This document shows positions 1 to 9,044 of a stretch of 10,605 bases of DNA, piece after piece. A program made the position numbers and the translations under genes. This DNA comes from Helicobacteraceae bacterium (GTDB taxonomy: Bacteria; Campylobacterota; Campylobacteria; Campylobacterales; Sulfurimonadaceae), in the NCBI GenBank assembly GCA_030613795.1, contig JAUWLG010000027.1, forward strand, positions 1 through 10,605, read 5' to 3'. Numbering within the stretch: position 1 is the stretch's first letter; each line of letters begins with the position of its first letter. Under the pieces are notes generated by a model, which was given only the letters and a program-made list of their open reading frames with translations, had not been told where the DNA came from and searched no databases.

Positions 1-250
1 CAAGTATCTCCGTGAAGAAGTTGAACGTCTAAAAAAAGAGGATGTCCAAAGCGCTCCGGAAGAGATCGAAGAAGATGCTGCACTGGATACCTTGGTCGAA
101 GGTGTGCATAACATGGAAGGTGAGATTGAGGACAAGGTCCACGAGATCCTTGATAGAATGAAAGATGATTATGAGAACATGTCGCCGGTGACGGCTGTGG
201 CGATCTTTGCTGCGGGTGCACTTTTTGGTCGCATCTTTCTTTCGAAGTAG
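1..250 (+). CDS. YqjD/ElaB-like tail-anchored protein, C-terminal part
   Basis: This reading frame is open from the window edge (first full codon at base 2) to TAG at 248-250, giving 82 visible residues; the start lies outside. The visible part is a highly charged, probably helical segment rich in Glu/Asp/Lys (KYLREEVERLKKED...), then a C-terminal hydrophobic segment (SPVTAVAIFAAGALFGRIFL) ending in SK. A charged helix followed by one glycine/alanine-rich C-terminal membrane anchor is the layout of the DUF883/YqjD/ElaB inner-membrane proteins, some of which bind ribosomes in E. coli. Support for that family is layout plus the downstream neighbour, a YqjE-like two-TM protein, as in the E. coli yqjD-yqjE arrangement. 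The next start codon is only 9 nt away, so the two genes are surely co-transcribed. The family call is inference; the coding status is firm. Confidence 0.7.
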   Translation, partial: KYLREEVERLKKEDVQSAPEEIEEDAALDTLVEGVHNMEGEIEDKVHEILDRMKDDYENMSPVTAVAIFAAGALFGRIFLSK

Positions 251-259
251 GGGATAGTG

Positions 260-745
260 ATGAATAAAGAACTTAGCAACAAACTCAACCTTCTTCTTCG
301 CAGTGAAAAAGCACTTCTGAAATTAGAGATGCGTAAAAAAGGACGTCAAGTTATTTTGACGACTATAGCAATTTTAGCTATTTTAGCAACCTTGGTGATG
401 CTTAATACCAGTGCATACCTTTATCTGGTAGAAAGCTTTTTACCTATGCATGCTGCTCTCATTCTTACGGGCGTCGATCTTGCACTGGCCATACTGTTTT
501 TTGTTTTGGCATCACGCCAAGAGTTAGGCAGTGAAGCTGAAGCAATCAATGAGATACGGGACTATGCTCTAAAAGAGCTCTCTGGTGAATTTGATGAGAT
601 CAAGCAAGAAGCTTCAGAGATCCGAGAGAGCTTTTCAAAGGTGAGCAGCGGCATAAGTTCTGTCTTCAACCGTGACTTTAGTGCTTTAAAAGCAATCGTG
701 CCTCTCGTGGAGATGTTTGTCAAAACTCGTACTAAGGAGAAGTGA
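260..745 (+). CDS. YqjE / phage holin III-like two-TM membrane protein
   Basis: 161-residue protein. A GTG at 257 could also start it, but the ATG at 260 sits 6 nt after AGGGG (249-253), so ATG is preferred. After a basic amphipathic N-terminus (about 1-30) come two predicted membrane helices, about 31-55 (VILTTIAILAILATLVML) and 63-85 (MHAALILTGVDLALAILFFV). A charged cytoplasmic tail with a helical Glu/Lys-rich part (about 90-130) follows. This resembles the YqjE / 'phage holin family' (Pfam holin 3 superfamily 2). These are chromosomal inner-membrane proteins despite the name; no lysis genes are nearby, so a phage holin role is unlikely. It sits between the YqjD-like gene and the EF-hand lipoprotein gene, whose ATG overlaps its TGA by one base. 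Exact function unknown. Confidence 0.75.
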   Translation: MNKELSNKLNLLLRSEKALLKLEMRKKGRQVILTTIAILAILATLVMLNTSAYLYLVESFLPMHAALILTGVDLALAILFFVLASRQELGSEAEAINEIRDYALKELSGEFDEIKQEASEIRESFSKVSSGISSVFNRDFSALKAIVPLVEMFVKTRTKEK

Positions 746-1263
746 TGAAAATATCTATAAATGTTAAACTATTAGGAGTAGCCGCCATAAGCGTGTTATT
801 ACTAAGCGGTTGTGCTAGACCCGGTGTCAAATTGCAAGAAGCAGGCGGACCAATAGGCTATATGTTTGACAAGATCGACGATAATAGTGACGGTTTTGTT
901 GATAAAAAAGAGTACATGGCCTTTGCCAATAAACGTTTTGAGAAGTTTGATGACAACGGTGACGGCAACGTAACACTCTCAGAGTTCAATGAGAGCCGCT
1001 TTGCCGAATTTGCCCCTTCTATGGCGCAAGATATCTTTACCCGTTATGATGCCAACCAAGATGGTGTGGTGACGAAAGAGGAGATGTTACAAAAAGAAGA
1101 GGCAGACTTTGCAGAGATGGCAGGTGTTCACACAGATAAGATTACAAAAAATGAGATGATCGCCTTTTTCAAAAAAGAGCGCTTTAGCATGTTAGATACA
1201 AACAGTGACGGCTGTATCAGCTTAGAAGAGTATCAAAACGCAAAAGCTCCGTTTGAGAGATGA
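745..1263 (+). CDS. EF-hand calcium-binding lipoprotein (four EF-hands)
   Basis: 172-residue lipoprotein. The ATG at 745 overlaps the previous stop (TGATG), and AAGGAG at 734-739 is a strong ribosome site 5 nt upstream; a GTG at 742 is less well placed. Residues 1-22 are a lipoprotein signal peptide with lipobox L20-S-G-C23, so Cys23 is expected to be lipidated. Four canonical 12-residue EF-hand loops follow: D45-E56 (DDNSDGFVDKKE), D69-E80 (DDNGDGNVTLSE), D102-E113 (DANQDGVVTKEE) and D151-E162 (DTNSDGCISLEE). Each has acidic/Asn residues at 1, 3 and 5, Gly at 6, a hydrophobic at 8 and Glu at 12, so all four should bind Ca2+. Loop 4 contains Cys157. The protein probably acts in the periplasm or on an outer-membrane leaflet as a Ca2+ buffer or sensor; the partner is unknown. 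It is the last gene of the three-gene operon. Confidence 0.88.
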   Translation: MKISINVKLLGVAAISVLLLSGCARPGVKLQEAGGPIGYMFDKIDDNSDGFVDKKEYMAFANKRFEKFDDNGDGNVTLSEFNESRFAEFAPSMAQDIFTRYDANQDGVVTKEEMLQKEEADFAEMAGVHTDKITKNEMIAFFKKERFSMLDTNSDGCISLEEYQNAKAPFER

Positions 1264-1325
1264 CATAGCCATCTTCTCTCCATAATAGTCATTGACTCAA
1301 TACTTATTGCCTATGACACTTACTG

Positions 1326-1391
1326 CTTGAGATCGCAATAAAGTCGATCCCCGCAAGGTCCCGGTGTTGAAACAACAGTTCTTAGATCTCA
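1326..1391. other. stem-rich non-coding segment, function unknown
   Basis: Between the lipoprotein stop and the globin start lie 373 bp without a convincing gene. Its first half holds several perfect inverted repeats: TGAGATC (1328-1334) with GATCTCA (1385-1391); GATCG (1331-1335) with CGATC (1345-1349); TGTTG-AAA-CAACA (1365-1377); and AAGGTC (1355-1360) with GACCTT (1409-1414). Some are mutually exclusive. The local sequence (around 1345-1365) is richer in G+C than the AT-rich stretch after it. This could be a small RNA, a leader or a decayed element. No family was recognised. Confidence 0.25.
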
Positions 1392-1474
1392 CTTCCACGT
1401 AGTAAAAGACCTTACGTAAAAATCCCACCTGTATGTAGTTATTTATTGTTATATAGAAAGAAATATTAATATAA

Positions 1475-1499
1475 ATCAATAAGTTATATTTATCAATAA
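1475..1499. repeat. direct repeat ATCAATAA x2 in AT-rich upstream region
   Basis: ATCAATAA occurs at 1475-1482 and again at 1492-1499, a 17-bp period, within a very AT-rich stretch (about 1440-1525) upstream of the globin gene. Tandem short sites like this can be half-sites for a transcription factor, but chance is likely in such AT-rich DNA. Confidence 0.25.
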
Positions 1500-1504
1500 A
1501 AGTC

Positions 1505-1523
1505 ATAAACTAGTTTAGTTTAT
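1505..1523. promoter_or_regulatory. palindromic operator-like site upstream of the globin gene
   Basis: ATAAACTA (1505-1512) and TAGTTTAT (1516-1523) are perfect inverted repeats around 3 nt, and the overlapping 12-mer TAAACTAGTTTA (1506-1517) is itself a perfect palindrome. It lies 114 bp upstream of the globin ATG. It does not match the FNR/NssR pattern (TTAAC-N4-GTTAA or TTGAT-N4-ATCAA) known from Campylobacter globin control. It may bind an unidentified dimeric regulator. Confidence 0.35.
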
Positions 1524-1565
1524 ATCTATCATCGTGTATTGATCGTTTGATGGATGGCGTGTTGA

Positions 1566-1606
1566 GAGGTTGTTGTCTTGGACTGCGGCAACAACTTTGA
1601 TACCTC
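1566..1606 (+). promoter_or_regulatory. stem-loop in the globin 5' leader
   Basis: GTTGTTG (1569-1575) and CAACAAC (1589-1595) form a perfect 7-bp stem around a 13-nt loop. GAGGT (1566-1570) can also pair with ACCTC (1602-1606), extending the hairpin with a bulge if the inner stem shifts slightly. It ends 17 nt before the ribosome site and has no T-run, so it reads as a leader structure rather than a terminator. It could affect translation or mRNA stability of the globin gene. Confidence 0.4.
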
Positions 1607-1636
1607 ATGCAGCCCTTGATTGTAAAAGGATATATT

Positions 1637-1999
1637 ATGTCTGACTTATTATTTGACAGACTTGGCGGTGCAGATGGTGTAACCAGTATAGTGAAATCTG
1701 TGGTTGCTAACCACTTGGCTAATCCTACTATTAAAACACGGTATGAAAATATTGAGGATTTAGATGCAACTGCACAGAAAGTAGTTGAATTTTTCACTGT
1801 AGGCTCTGGTGGTCCGGGTGAATACACGGGTAGAAGTATGGAAGAGACGCATAAAGGTATGAACGTCAGCGAAGAAGAGTTCCTTGCAGTGGTCGATGAT
1901 ACGATGAAAGCTATAAAAGATCATGGACTGAGTGAGGAGACATATAAAGATGTTCTTGCTATTCTTTACTCATTAAAAGGTGAGATTGTTCGTAAGTAA
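1637..1999 (+). CDS. group-1 truncated hemoglobin (globin-like)
   Basis: 120-residue truncated globin, normal size for the family. The ATG at 1637 is chosen over the in-frame ATG at 1607 because AAAAGGA (1624-1630) lies 6 nt upstream and the family begins just before the F-x-x-LGG motif (F6-D-R-LGG11). The GGPGEYTGRSMEETHK segment (58-73) matches the loop/F-helix of cyanobacterial GlbN, making H72 the proximal haem ligand. Haem proteins of this family bind O2, NO or CO in the cytoplasm. By hand alignment with Synechocystis GlbN the usual B9-B10 Phe-Tyr pair is V22-V23, E7 Gln is T45, E10 His is K48 and E11 Gln is V49, so the distal pocket lacks its hydrogen-bonding residues. It appears monocistronic, with its own long upstream region. 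Confidence 0.85.
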   Translation: MSDLLFDRLGGADGVTSIVKSVVANHLANPTIKTRYENIEDLDATAQKVVEFFTVGSGGPGEYTGRSMEETHKGMNVSEEEFLAVVDDTMKAIKDHGLSEETYKDVLAILYSLKGEIVRK

Positions 2000-2047
2000 A
2001 GATCTCAAAAGGGGAATTGGTTGTGATCACTTCCCTCATCCCGCACT

Positions 2048-2073
2048 AAAAAATATATCTTCAACTAATTGAA
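2048..2073 (-). terminator. weak candidate terminator after the protease gene
   Basis: Read on the minus strand, TTCAA-(4 nt)-TTGAA is a short AT-only stem (2060-2073 on plus) followed after 6 nt by six T residues (2053-2048). The globin and protease genes converge here. The stem is weak and the spacer long, so it is only a candidate. Confidence 0.22.
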
Positions 2074-2142
2074 ACTTCTGAAAACCTAACTCAACTTAGT
2101 ATCTGTATTGTTAATAAATGGCATCCCTAAATGTAGAGACTA

Positions 2143-3564
2143 TCATTTGAGCGCAGTGACATAGATGTGTCCGCGGCGATTGATATAGACACGTTTATAG
2201 TCGTTTTTGTACTTTTTAAGTACTTTTTTTAGTGTTGAGAGATCAGGGGTTAGACTTTTCTCGACCTGCATGATGATATCACCACGACGAATATTCTGAT
2301 AATAGGCTTCGCTTTCAACATCGACCTCTGTAATCAATACACCTTCGATATCATCCGGAATACGATAGTTGTAACGTGTCTTTGCATCAAGGTTGCTCAA
2401 CTGTAGACCTTCTAATAAAGCTTCATCTGTTTGGGTGTCAATAGCGCCTTTGTTTAGGTCATCGAGTTTAAGCGTAACTATCTGACTTTTTCTATCTCTT
2501 TCAAATGTAATAGCAACAGTTGAACCAGGTTTGTACTGCCCGATACTGTTTTTCAACGCTGCGGCACTATCAATTCTTTTTTTATTGACCTTGGTAATAA
2601 GGTCACCGCGCTGTAAACCGGCTTTTTCAGCCGGTGAGTCAGGTGAGACCATTATGACCATAGCCCCCTTGGAGTTTTTGTATAGTTTTCGCAACTCTTT
2701 ATTGAGGTCAGCAATAGAGACACCAAGATAGCCTCTACTGATCGTGCCGTATTCGATCAGCTGTTTGGTGATGTTGCGTACCATATTGACCTCAATAGCA
2801 AAACCGATACCGATATTTCCGCCGCTTCTGGTCATAATGGCGGAATTGATCCCGATAAGGGCACCTCGGCTGTCAACTAAAGCACCGCCGGAGTTTCCCG
2901 GGTTGATCGAGGCGTCGGTCTGAATAAAGTTTTCATACTCGTTTATGCCGACACTGTCTTTATGTTGGGCTGAAATAATTCCCTGTGTCACACTTTGGCC
3001 GACACCAAAAGGATTGCCTATCGCAAAAACAACATCTCCGATCTCTAAATTGTTTGAATGCCCCATCAAAATAGGTGATAGTTTTTTTTCAACGTTGATC
3101 TTAATAACTGCAAGGTCAGACTTTGGATCCTTGCCGATGACATCTGCTCTGTAGGCAGCCGTGTCGCCATCGATCTGTACGGTGATCTCATCTGCATTCT
3201 CGATTACATGGTTGTTGGTGACTATGTAACCATCATCAGTGATGATGACTCCAGAACCGAGACCCTGTCGTGGTTCGGAGTACAGTGGTCCTCTACCCTG
3301 ACCAAAGAATTGTTCGAAAAAAGGGTGCATCTGCTGCATCTCTTTGGATGGGGTATGTGTAGTCCAGATGTAGACGATGGATTTAGTCGCCTCTTGGATA
3401 GCGGTGTGATAAGAGAGGATGATCTGTTTGTTAGCCGGCATAGTCCGTTGTGTGATTTCGGCAGCATCATTAAAAGTGATGGGGGATGCACTGAGGTTTA
3501 GAATTAAGATTGTTGAGAGGAAGATACTTTTATGTATTCCAAAAAGATTTGGTTCAGAGAACAT
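2143..3564 (-). CDS. degP: periplasmic serine protease/chaperone, DegP/HtrA (Do) family
   Basis: 473-residue HtrA-family protease, the usual Do-type length. AAGGA lies about 7 nt upstream of the ATG at 3564. Residues about 11-27 are a hydrophobic signal sequence directing export to the periplasm. The trypsin-like domain (about 50-275) carries the triad His119 (TNNHV), Asp150 (DPKSDLAVIK) and Ser225 in GNSGG (223-227). Residues about 65-100 form the LA-loop region with FFEQFFGQGRG. PDZ1 starts at GYLGV (278-282) and runs to about 368, and PDZ2 covers about 385-470 (EGVLITEV...RRGDIIMQV), so the two-PDZ layout of DegP/DegQ rather than DegS is present. The enzyme degrades or holds misfolded envelope proteins and forms oligomeric cages. 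It is separated from neighbours on both sides, so it is probably transcribed alone. In Campylobacter and Helicobacter the single homologue is called HtrA. Confidence 0.95.
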   Translation of the reverse strand: MFSEPNLFGIHKSIFLSTILILNLSASPITFNDAAEITQRTMPANKQIILSYHTAIQEATKSIVYIWTTHTPSKEMQQMHPFFEQFFGQGRGPLYSEPRQGLGSGVIITDDGYIVTNNHVIENADEITVQIDGDTAAYRADVIGKDPKSDLAVIKINVEKKLSPILMGHSNNLEIGDVVFAIGNPFGVGQSVTQGIISAQHKDSVGINEYENFIQTDASINPGNSGGALVDSRGALIGINSAIMTRSGGNIGIGFAIEVNMVRNITKQLIEYGTISRGYLGVSIADLNKELRKLYKNSKGAMVIMVSPDSPAEKAGLQRGDLITKVNKKRIDSAAALKNSIGQYKPGSTVAITFERDRKSQIVTLKLDDLNKGAIDTQTDEALLEGLQLSNLDAKTRYNYRIPDDIEGVLITEVDVESEAYYQNIRRGDIIMQVEKSLTPDLSTLKKVLKKYKNDYKRVYINRRGHIYVTALK

Positions 3565-3584
3565 ATTCTATCCTTTATATATTA

Positions 3585-3590
3585 AGTATA
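3585..3590 (-). promoter_or_regulatory. candidate -10 box for the degP-type gene
   Basis: On the minus strand TATACT (3590 down to 3585) would start transcription near 3578, leaving a short leader with the AAAGGA ribosome site. No good -35 box is seen, which is common for sigma-70 promoters in Campylobacterota. Confidence 0.35.
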
Positions 3591-3714
3591 GACACATAAG
3601 GTTAATAAGATGTAAATTACTGACACCAGGTTGGATCAGCAGTCTCTATAAAAAAGAGTTCAGTGCCCGATGGCAAACGAGATGTTCCTTTATGTATTAG
3701 TTGTACTGTTCGAA

Positions 3715-3909
3715 TTACTCTTCTAAGAAGTTGTTAAGCGGTTCAGTGTGTTTTTCTATTTTGCCGTTCATTGTGTTGGCTAGATCCACCGCTTTATCAA
3801 GATCTGTGGTTTGAGCGATGATCTCATCGTAACAGCACTCTTTGTTATTGATTAGAATGGCTTGTTGCACTTTGATAAGGTAGGTTATAGACTCTAACGG
3901 GTTAAGCAT
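3715..3909 (-). CDS. small conserved-looking hypothetical protein, 64 aa
   Basis: 64 residues, acidic and soluble, without signal peptide or membrane helix. The ATG at 3909 is chosen because AAGGAG lies 6 nt upstream; a TTG at 3915 is also in frame but abuts the ribosome site. The excellent ribosome site and an AT-rich promoter-like region upstream argue that it is a real gene. It reads MLNPLESITYLIKVQQAILI, then a Cys-Cys pair (NKECC, about residues 24-28), then two predicted helices (DEIIAQTTDLDKAVDLANTM) and an acidic end. No family was recognised. It lies between pdxA and the protease gene on the same strand with gaps of about 100 and 150 bp, so it is likely its own unit. A weak TGCC/GGCA stem with a later T-run lies downstream. 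Confidence 0.6.
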   Translation of the reverse strand: MLNPLESITYLIKVQQAILINNKECCYDEIIAQTTDLDKAVDLANTMNGKIEKHTEPLNNFLEE

Positions 3910-3941
3910 AATCAACTCCTTAAATTACTTTTTATAATATA

Positions 3942-3947
3942 ATTATA
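3942..3947 (-). promoter_or_regulatory. candidate -10 box for the 64-aa gene
   Basis: TATAAT on the minus strand (3947 down to 3942) lies about 32 nt upstream of the ATG at 3909. The region around it is nearly pure A/T and partly palindromic, so direction is not certain. No clear -35. Confidence 0.35.
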
Positions 3948-4010
3948 GGAAGATTATGTCACATATATATCACTTTTTTTTATATCTTGTAAAGAGAGGT
4001 AAACATGTTT

Positions 4011-4939
4011 TTATGACTCTTTTTTTGCTTTAATGAGCTCTAAAGCTGCATTTACGGCATTAATATAGCTGAGTGTTTTAGCTTTGCCTTTATAGGCAAT
4101 GTCAAATGCGGTTCCATGGTCAACAGATGTTCGAGTAACTGGAAGGTTGAGTGAGATGTTGACACTCTCATCAAAATAGAGTGCTTTGAGCGGCCCAAGT
4201 CCCTGGTCATGGTACATAGCGACAAAGTAGGTGTACTGCTCTCTGAAATGGGGTGTGAATGCGATGTCAGGGACAACAGGACCTACAAATATTTTTTTAC
4301 CCAAGGCTTCGTTTAACGACGCAATCGCTTCTGCGATGATCTCCTCTTCATCTCCCAGTACACCGTTGTCTCCAGCATGCGGGTTTAACCCTAAAACAGC
4401 AATTTCATGGTCTCCGATAGCGCGATGAAAATCCTCTAAGAAGCTGATCAGGCGTTGCAGTGTCAGTGTACTTGCAACGGCTTGAAGAGGGATGTGCTCG
4501 GTAAAAAGAGCAACATACAGCTCTGAACAGCCTAACATCATGATGGCATCTTTTTGGAAGATGTCACGAAGCATGTCGGTGTGTCCTTTATAGTCAATAC
4601 CTGCAAGAGACCAGGCCTCTTTATGGATGGGCAGTGTGACAATAGCATCAAACTTATCTGTTTTTGCAAGCTCTATAGCGTGTAAAAAAGAGTGATATGA
4701 GAACTCACCCGACCTCTCAGAAACCAGACCCGGCTCTATCTCAACTGCGTCGCCCACTTCTGATAGCTCAAAATCGTCAGGTATCTCAACATTTAGCAGT
4801 TGTGCTGCACTATTCAGTAGAGTTCTGTTGATGCAATAGACAGGGGAGACTAGTTTTGAGATCTCTTGGTGCGCTTTTAGTGCGATCTCGATCCCAACAC
4901 CGTTAATGTCACCAAGACTGATGGCAACACGGGGACGTG

Positions 4940-4952
<13 letters not shown>
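4011..4952 (-). CDS. pdxA: 4-hydroxythreonine-4-phosphate dehydrogenase PdxA
   Basis: 313 residues. PdxA oxidises 4-phosphohydroxy-L-threonine with NAD, giving 3-amino-1-hydroxyacetone phosphate, the substrate that PdxJ joins with deoxyxylulose 5-phosphate. The family signatures are present in order: SLGDINGVGIE (12-22), TLPIHKEA (106-113), GHTDML (123-128), TEHIPL (151-156), LNPHAGD (189-195), MYHDQGLGPLK (246-256) and DHGTAFDIA (278-286). By homology with E. coli PdxA the metal ligands are His153, His192 and His248. The first GDxNGxG segment has Ile where many homologues have Pro (GDPNGIG), a variant I think is common in this phylum. The ATG lies inside pdxJ, with a 13-bp overlap, so translation is probably coupled. 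It is the last gene of tgt-pdxJ-pdxA. No convincing terminator was seen after it. Confidence 0.95.
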
Positions 4953-7181
<2,229 letters not shown>

Positions 7182-7240
7182 AATTGATACCTTAAAATAA
7201 TGATGTGATTTTAGCACATTCTATTCAAGAGACTGCAATA

Positions 7241-7249
7241 TGATACAAT
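7241..7249 (+). promoter_or_regulatory. extended -10 promoter for the COG3400 gene
   Basis: TGATACAAT (7241-7249) matches the extended -10 pattern TGnTAnAAT, with the gene's ATG 28 nt after it. No good -35 is seen, as expected for an extended -10. It lies in the 96 bp between element copy 1 and the gene, so the element does not separate this promoter from its gene. Confidence 0.5.
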
Positions 7250-7277
7250 CACGTCAGAAAAATAGAGATTGGTGTGT

Positions 7278-8684
7278 ATGAAAAAGATTTTGATTATCAG
7301 CGACAGTAAGATTGGGCACAACTTTGTCCAACGTGCTATTGATACTTTTGCTAAAGATAACCTTTACTATGTCATTCAAACCAAGGCTGACGAATTTGAG
7401 AACGCACCGGCGTCGCGTTTTAAGTTTTTTGAATTTGATCCGACCAGTCTTTATAAACTCTCTAATGTCTTGAAGATGGAGTTTGTCCAAGTCTTTATTG
7501 CCATGAAAAACCCTGCGGATATTGAGCATACCATTGCCAATATTCGTATAAGTAAAAAACAGCTCCGTATTATTGTTATCGATCATTGGGCGATGGATCT
7601 TAAAGAGTACAATGTGGTGCAGATCAACACCACCGAGATCCTTGCGTCACATATGTTCGACTACCTGCCAAATGTGCCTGTTGTCGCACAGAACGTCGGT
7701 TTGGGCGAGGGCGAGATCATGGATGTGTTGGTCCCGTTTGGAAGCTCATTTGTCTATCGACATGTCGGTGTGATCGAGCAGAAACAGTGGCGCATTGTCG
7801 GCATCTATCGCGGGGGTAAACTTATCTTGCCTGATGACAGGAAGATGATCCATCCAAATGACCAACTACTTTTGGTTGGCGAACCGTCTGTTCTTAACTC
7901 GGTATACCGTGCCATCAAAAGAGAGATCGGTCAATTCCCACAACCTTTCGGAACGAACCTCTACCTGTTTGTAGATATGATCAAAGATGATGTCAAAGAG
8001 ATAACCTATCTGGTTGATAAAGCGATCGCAGTGCATGAGAAATTCAGTAATCGCTTGATCATTAAGGTCTGTAACCCGAGTGATCTTGCTCTATTAGAGA
8101 AGATCAAAAGCAGACGCAGTGAAAATATTGTTGTCGATATCGACTACCAACAGAGCTATATTGAGGATGTGGTCTTAAATGATGTCAAACAGTACGATGT
8201 AGGTCTTATCATGGTCTCATCATACCTGTTTGCTAAAGATAAGATGCGTGAGATCCTTTTTGATGCAAATGTACCGGTGCTCTCCCTTGCCGAACGTTCC
8301 ATCGAAAAGATCAAAGATGCCGTGATCGTCTTGAATGACAATAAAGATCTTGAGAAGATCTCAACCACTGTCTTTGACTTCTCATCGCAGATGGGGTACA
8401 ACATTGAACTTTTGAAAAATGAAGAGGAAGAGAGCAGTGAACAAGATGAGATCATCGAACACTATCAAAACCTCTCTGCTATCTTCTCGAAAAATATTCA
8501 TGTCAATTTTCATCATGATAACCCTATCCGTAAACTCTCAAAACGTGAAAATTTTCTGCAGTGTATCCCTTTTACTGAAAAGATTCTGCAGGGCAAAAGT
8601 TCGACAATATTTTCAACTGATATTGAAGAACTCTATCACCGTCTAAACCGCTACCACCAGCTCTTTTTCCCGATAAAGATCTAG
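7278..8684 (+). CDS. COG3400 family protein with TrkA/RCK-like domains
   Basis: 468 residues, cytoplasmic, no signal or membrane segment. The ATG at 7278 is preferred to a TTG at 7269; the ribosome site is weak (AGAG about 10 nt upstream). Residues 1-135 begin MKKILIISDSKIGHNFVQRA and look like a degenerate TrkA-N/Rossmann-type domain without a clear GxGxxG. Residues about 145-215 (VLVPFGSSFVYRHVGVIEQ ... HPNDQLLLVGEP) look like a TrkA-C/RCK-C domain, including the 'hPxDxLLLVG' strand. Residues about 225-345 form a third alpha/beta domain (NLYLFVDM...NVPVLSLAERS), and an acidic linker (NEEEESSEQDE, 381-391) leads to a C-terminal region. RCK-type domains gate K+ transport by binding nucleotides or ions, but the function here is unknown. 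I recall the same gene between tgt and aroB in Helicobacter pylori (HP0282). It is flanked on both sides by copies of the structured repeat. Confidence 0.78.
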   Translation: MKKILIISDSKIGHNFVQRAIDTFAKDNLYYVIQTKADEFENAPASRFKFFEFDPTSLYKLSNVLKMEFVQVFIAMKNPADIEHTIANIRISKKQLRIIVIDHWAMDLKEYNVVQINTTEILASHMFDYLPNVPVVAQNVGLGEGEIMDVLVPFGSSFVYRHVGVIEQKQWRIVGIYRGGKLILPDDRKMIHPNDQLLLVGEPSVLNSVYRAIKREIGQFPQPFGTNLYLFVDMIKDDVKEITYLVDKAIAVHEKFSNRLIIKVCNPSDLALLEKIKSRRSENIVVDIDYQQSYIEDVVLNDVKQYDVGLIMVSSYLFAKDKMREILFDANVPVLSLAERSIEKIKDAVIVLNDNKDLEKISTTVFDFSSQMGYNIELLKNEEEESSEQDEIIEHYQNLSAIFSKNIHVNFHHDNPIRKLSKRENFLQCIPFTEKILQGKSSTIFSTDIEELYHRLNRYHQLFFPIKI

Positions 8685-8690
8685 TGCTAT

Positions 8691-8709
8691 GTGTGCGCTG
8701 ATTGCACAC
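8691..8709 (+). terminator. weak hairpin after the COG3400 gene
   Basis: GTGTGC (8691-8696) and GCACAC (8704-8709) form a 6-bp stem with a 7-nt loop just after the stop codon. A second small stem AGCTT-TTCT-AAGCT (8719-8732) follows. The nearest T-run is only at about 8749, so a rho-independent terminator is not certain. The remaining 8685-8777 holds nothing else recognisable. Confidence 0.3.
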
Positions 8710-8777
8710 TCGGTAAAAAGCTTTTCTAAGCTCCCATTTATTCACTGTTTTTTAAGTTGCTGTAAAGTATTATCTTA

Positions 8778-9044
8778 GGGCACTTCTAATAACCCTAGTC
8801 CGCCTCATGAGGTAAAGTGAGAGGTGAGATTGTGCAAAACTTTTTTTGAGTCATAGCCATAGCTACGAGGATGGAAAATTTTGTGCAAGACTGCCTCTCT
8901 CTTTGCCTCCCTGCGGGCAATACAGAGAAACACATACTCTACGTTGGTACTTCTTAGTTTAGCTACGGCTAGGCTTTCAAAGTACCGCCTTGATTATGAA
9001 TTTCTCTGTGTTGCTGAGGCTAACTAGGGTTATTAGAGGTGCCC
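8778..9044 (+). repeat. MITE-like structured element, copy 2 (267 bp)
   Basis: Same family and orientation as the 311-bp element at 6871-7181. Terminal inverted repeats cover 30 positions (8778-8807 with 9015-9044): 22 paired bases with one T-G wobble (8784/9038), two mismatches, then six more pairs. TTA flanks both ends (8775-8777, 9045-9047), an apparent 3-bp target duplication. The core 8824-8881 matches 6915-6972 at 56/58 bases. Internal pairs: AAAGTGAGAGGT (8814-8825) with GCCTCTCTCTTT (8893-8904), CCC-TGC-GGG near 8909-8917, GCAATACAGAGAAA (8917-8930) with 9001-9014, GGTACTT (8946-8952) with AAGTACC (8980-8986), and an 8-bp stem 8956-8963/8968-8975 closed as C(TACG)G. TTGTGCAAAACT (8830-8841) recurs as TTGTGCAAGACT (8881-8892). 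Compared with copy 1 about 45 bp after the core are missing. No coding sequence. Confidence 0.82.

Noticed and set aside
260..745. Phage holin and therefore a prophage remnant
   Set aside because: No lysis, structural or integrase genes are nearby, and YqjE-like chromosomal proteins score as this family.
1607..1636. Upstream ATG at 1607 as the globin start
   Set aside because: It would add ten residues before the family's normal start and lacks a ribosome site, whereas 1637 has AAAAGGA at proper distance.
1297..1827. Minus-strand frames of 69 and 105 codons across the globin upstream region and the globin gene
   Set aside because: The first has low-complexity, AT-driven composition; the second mostly lies antisense to the convincing globin gene. 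Neither has a supported start.
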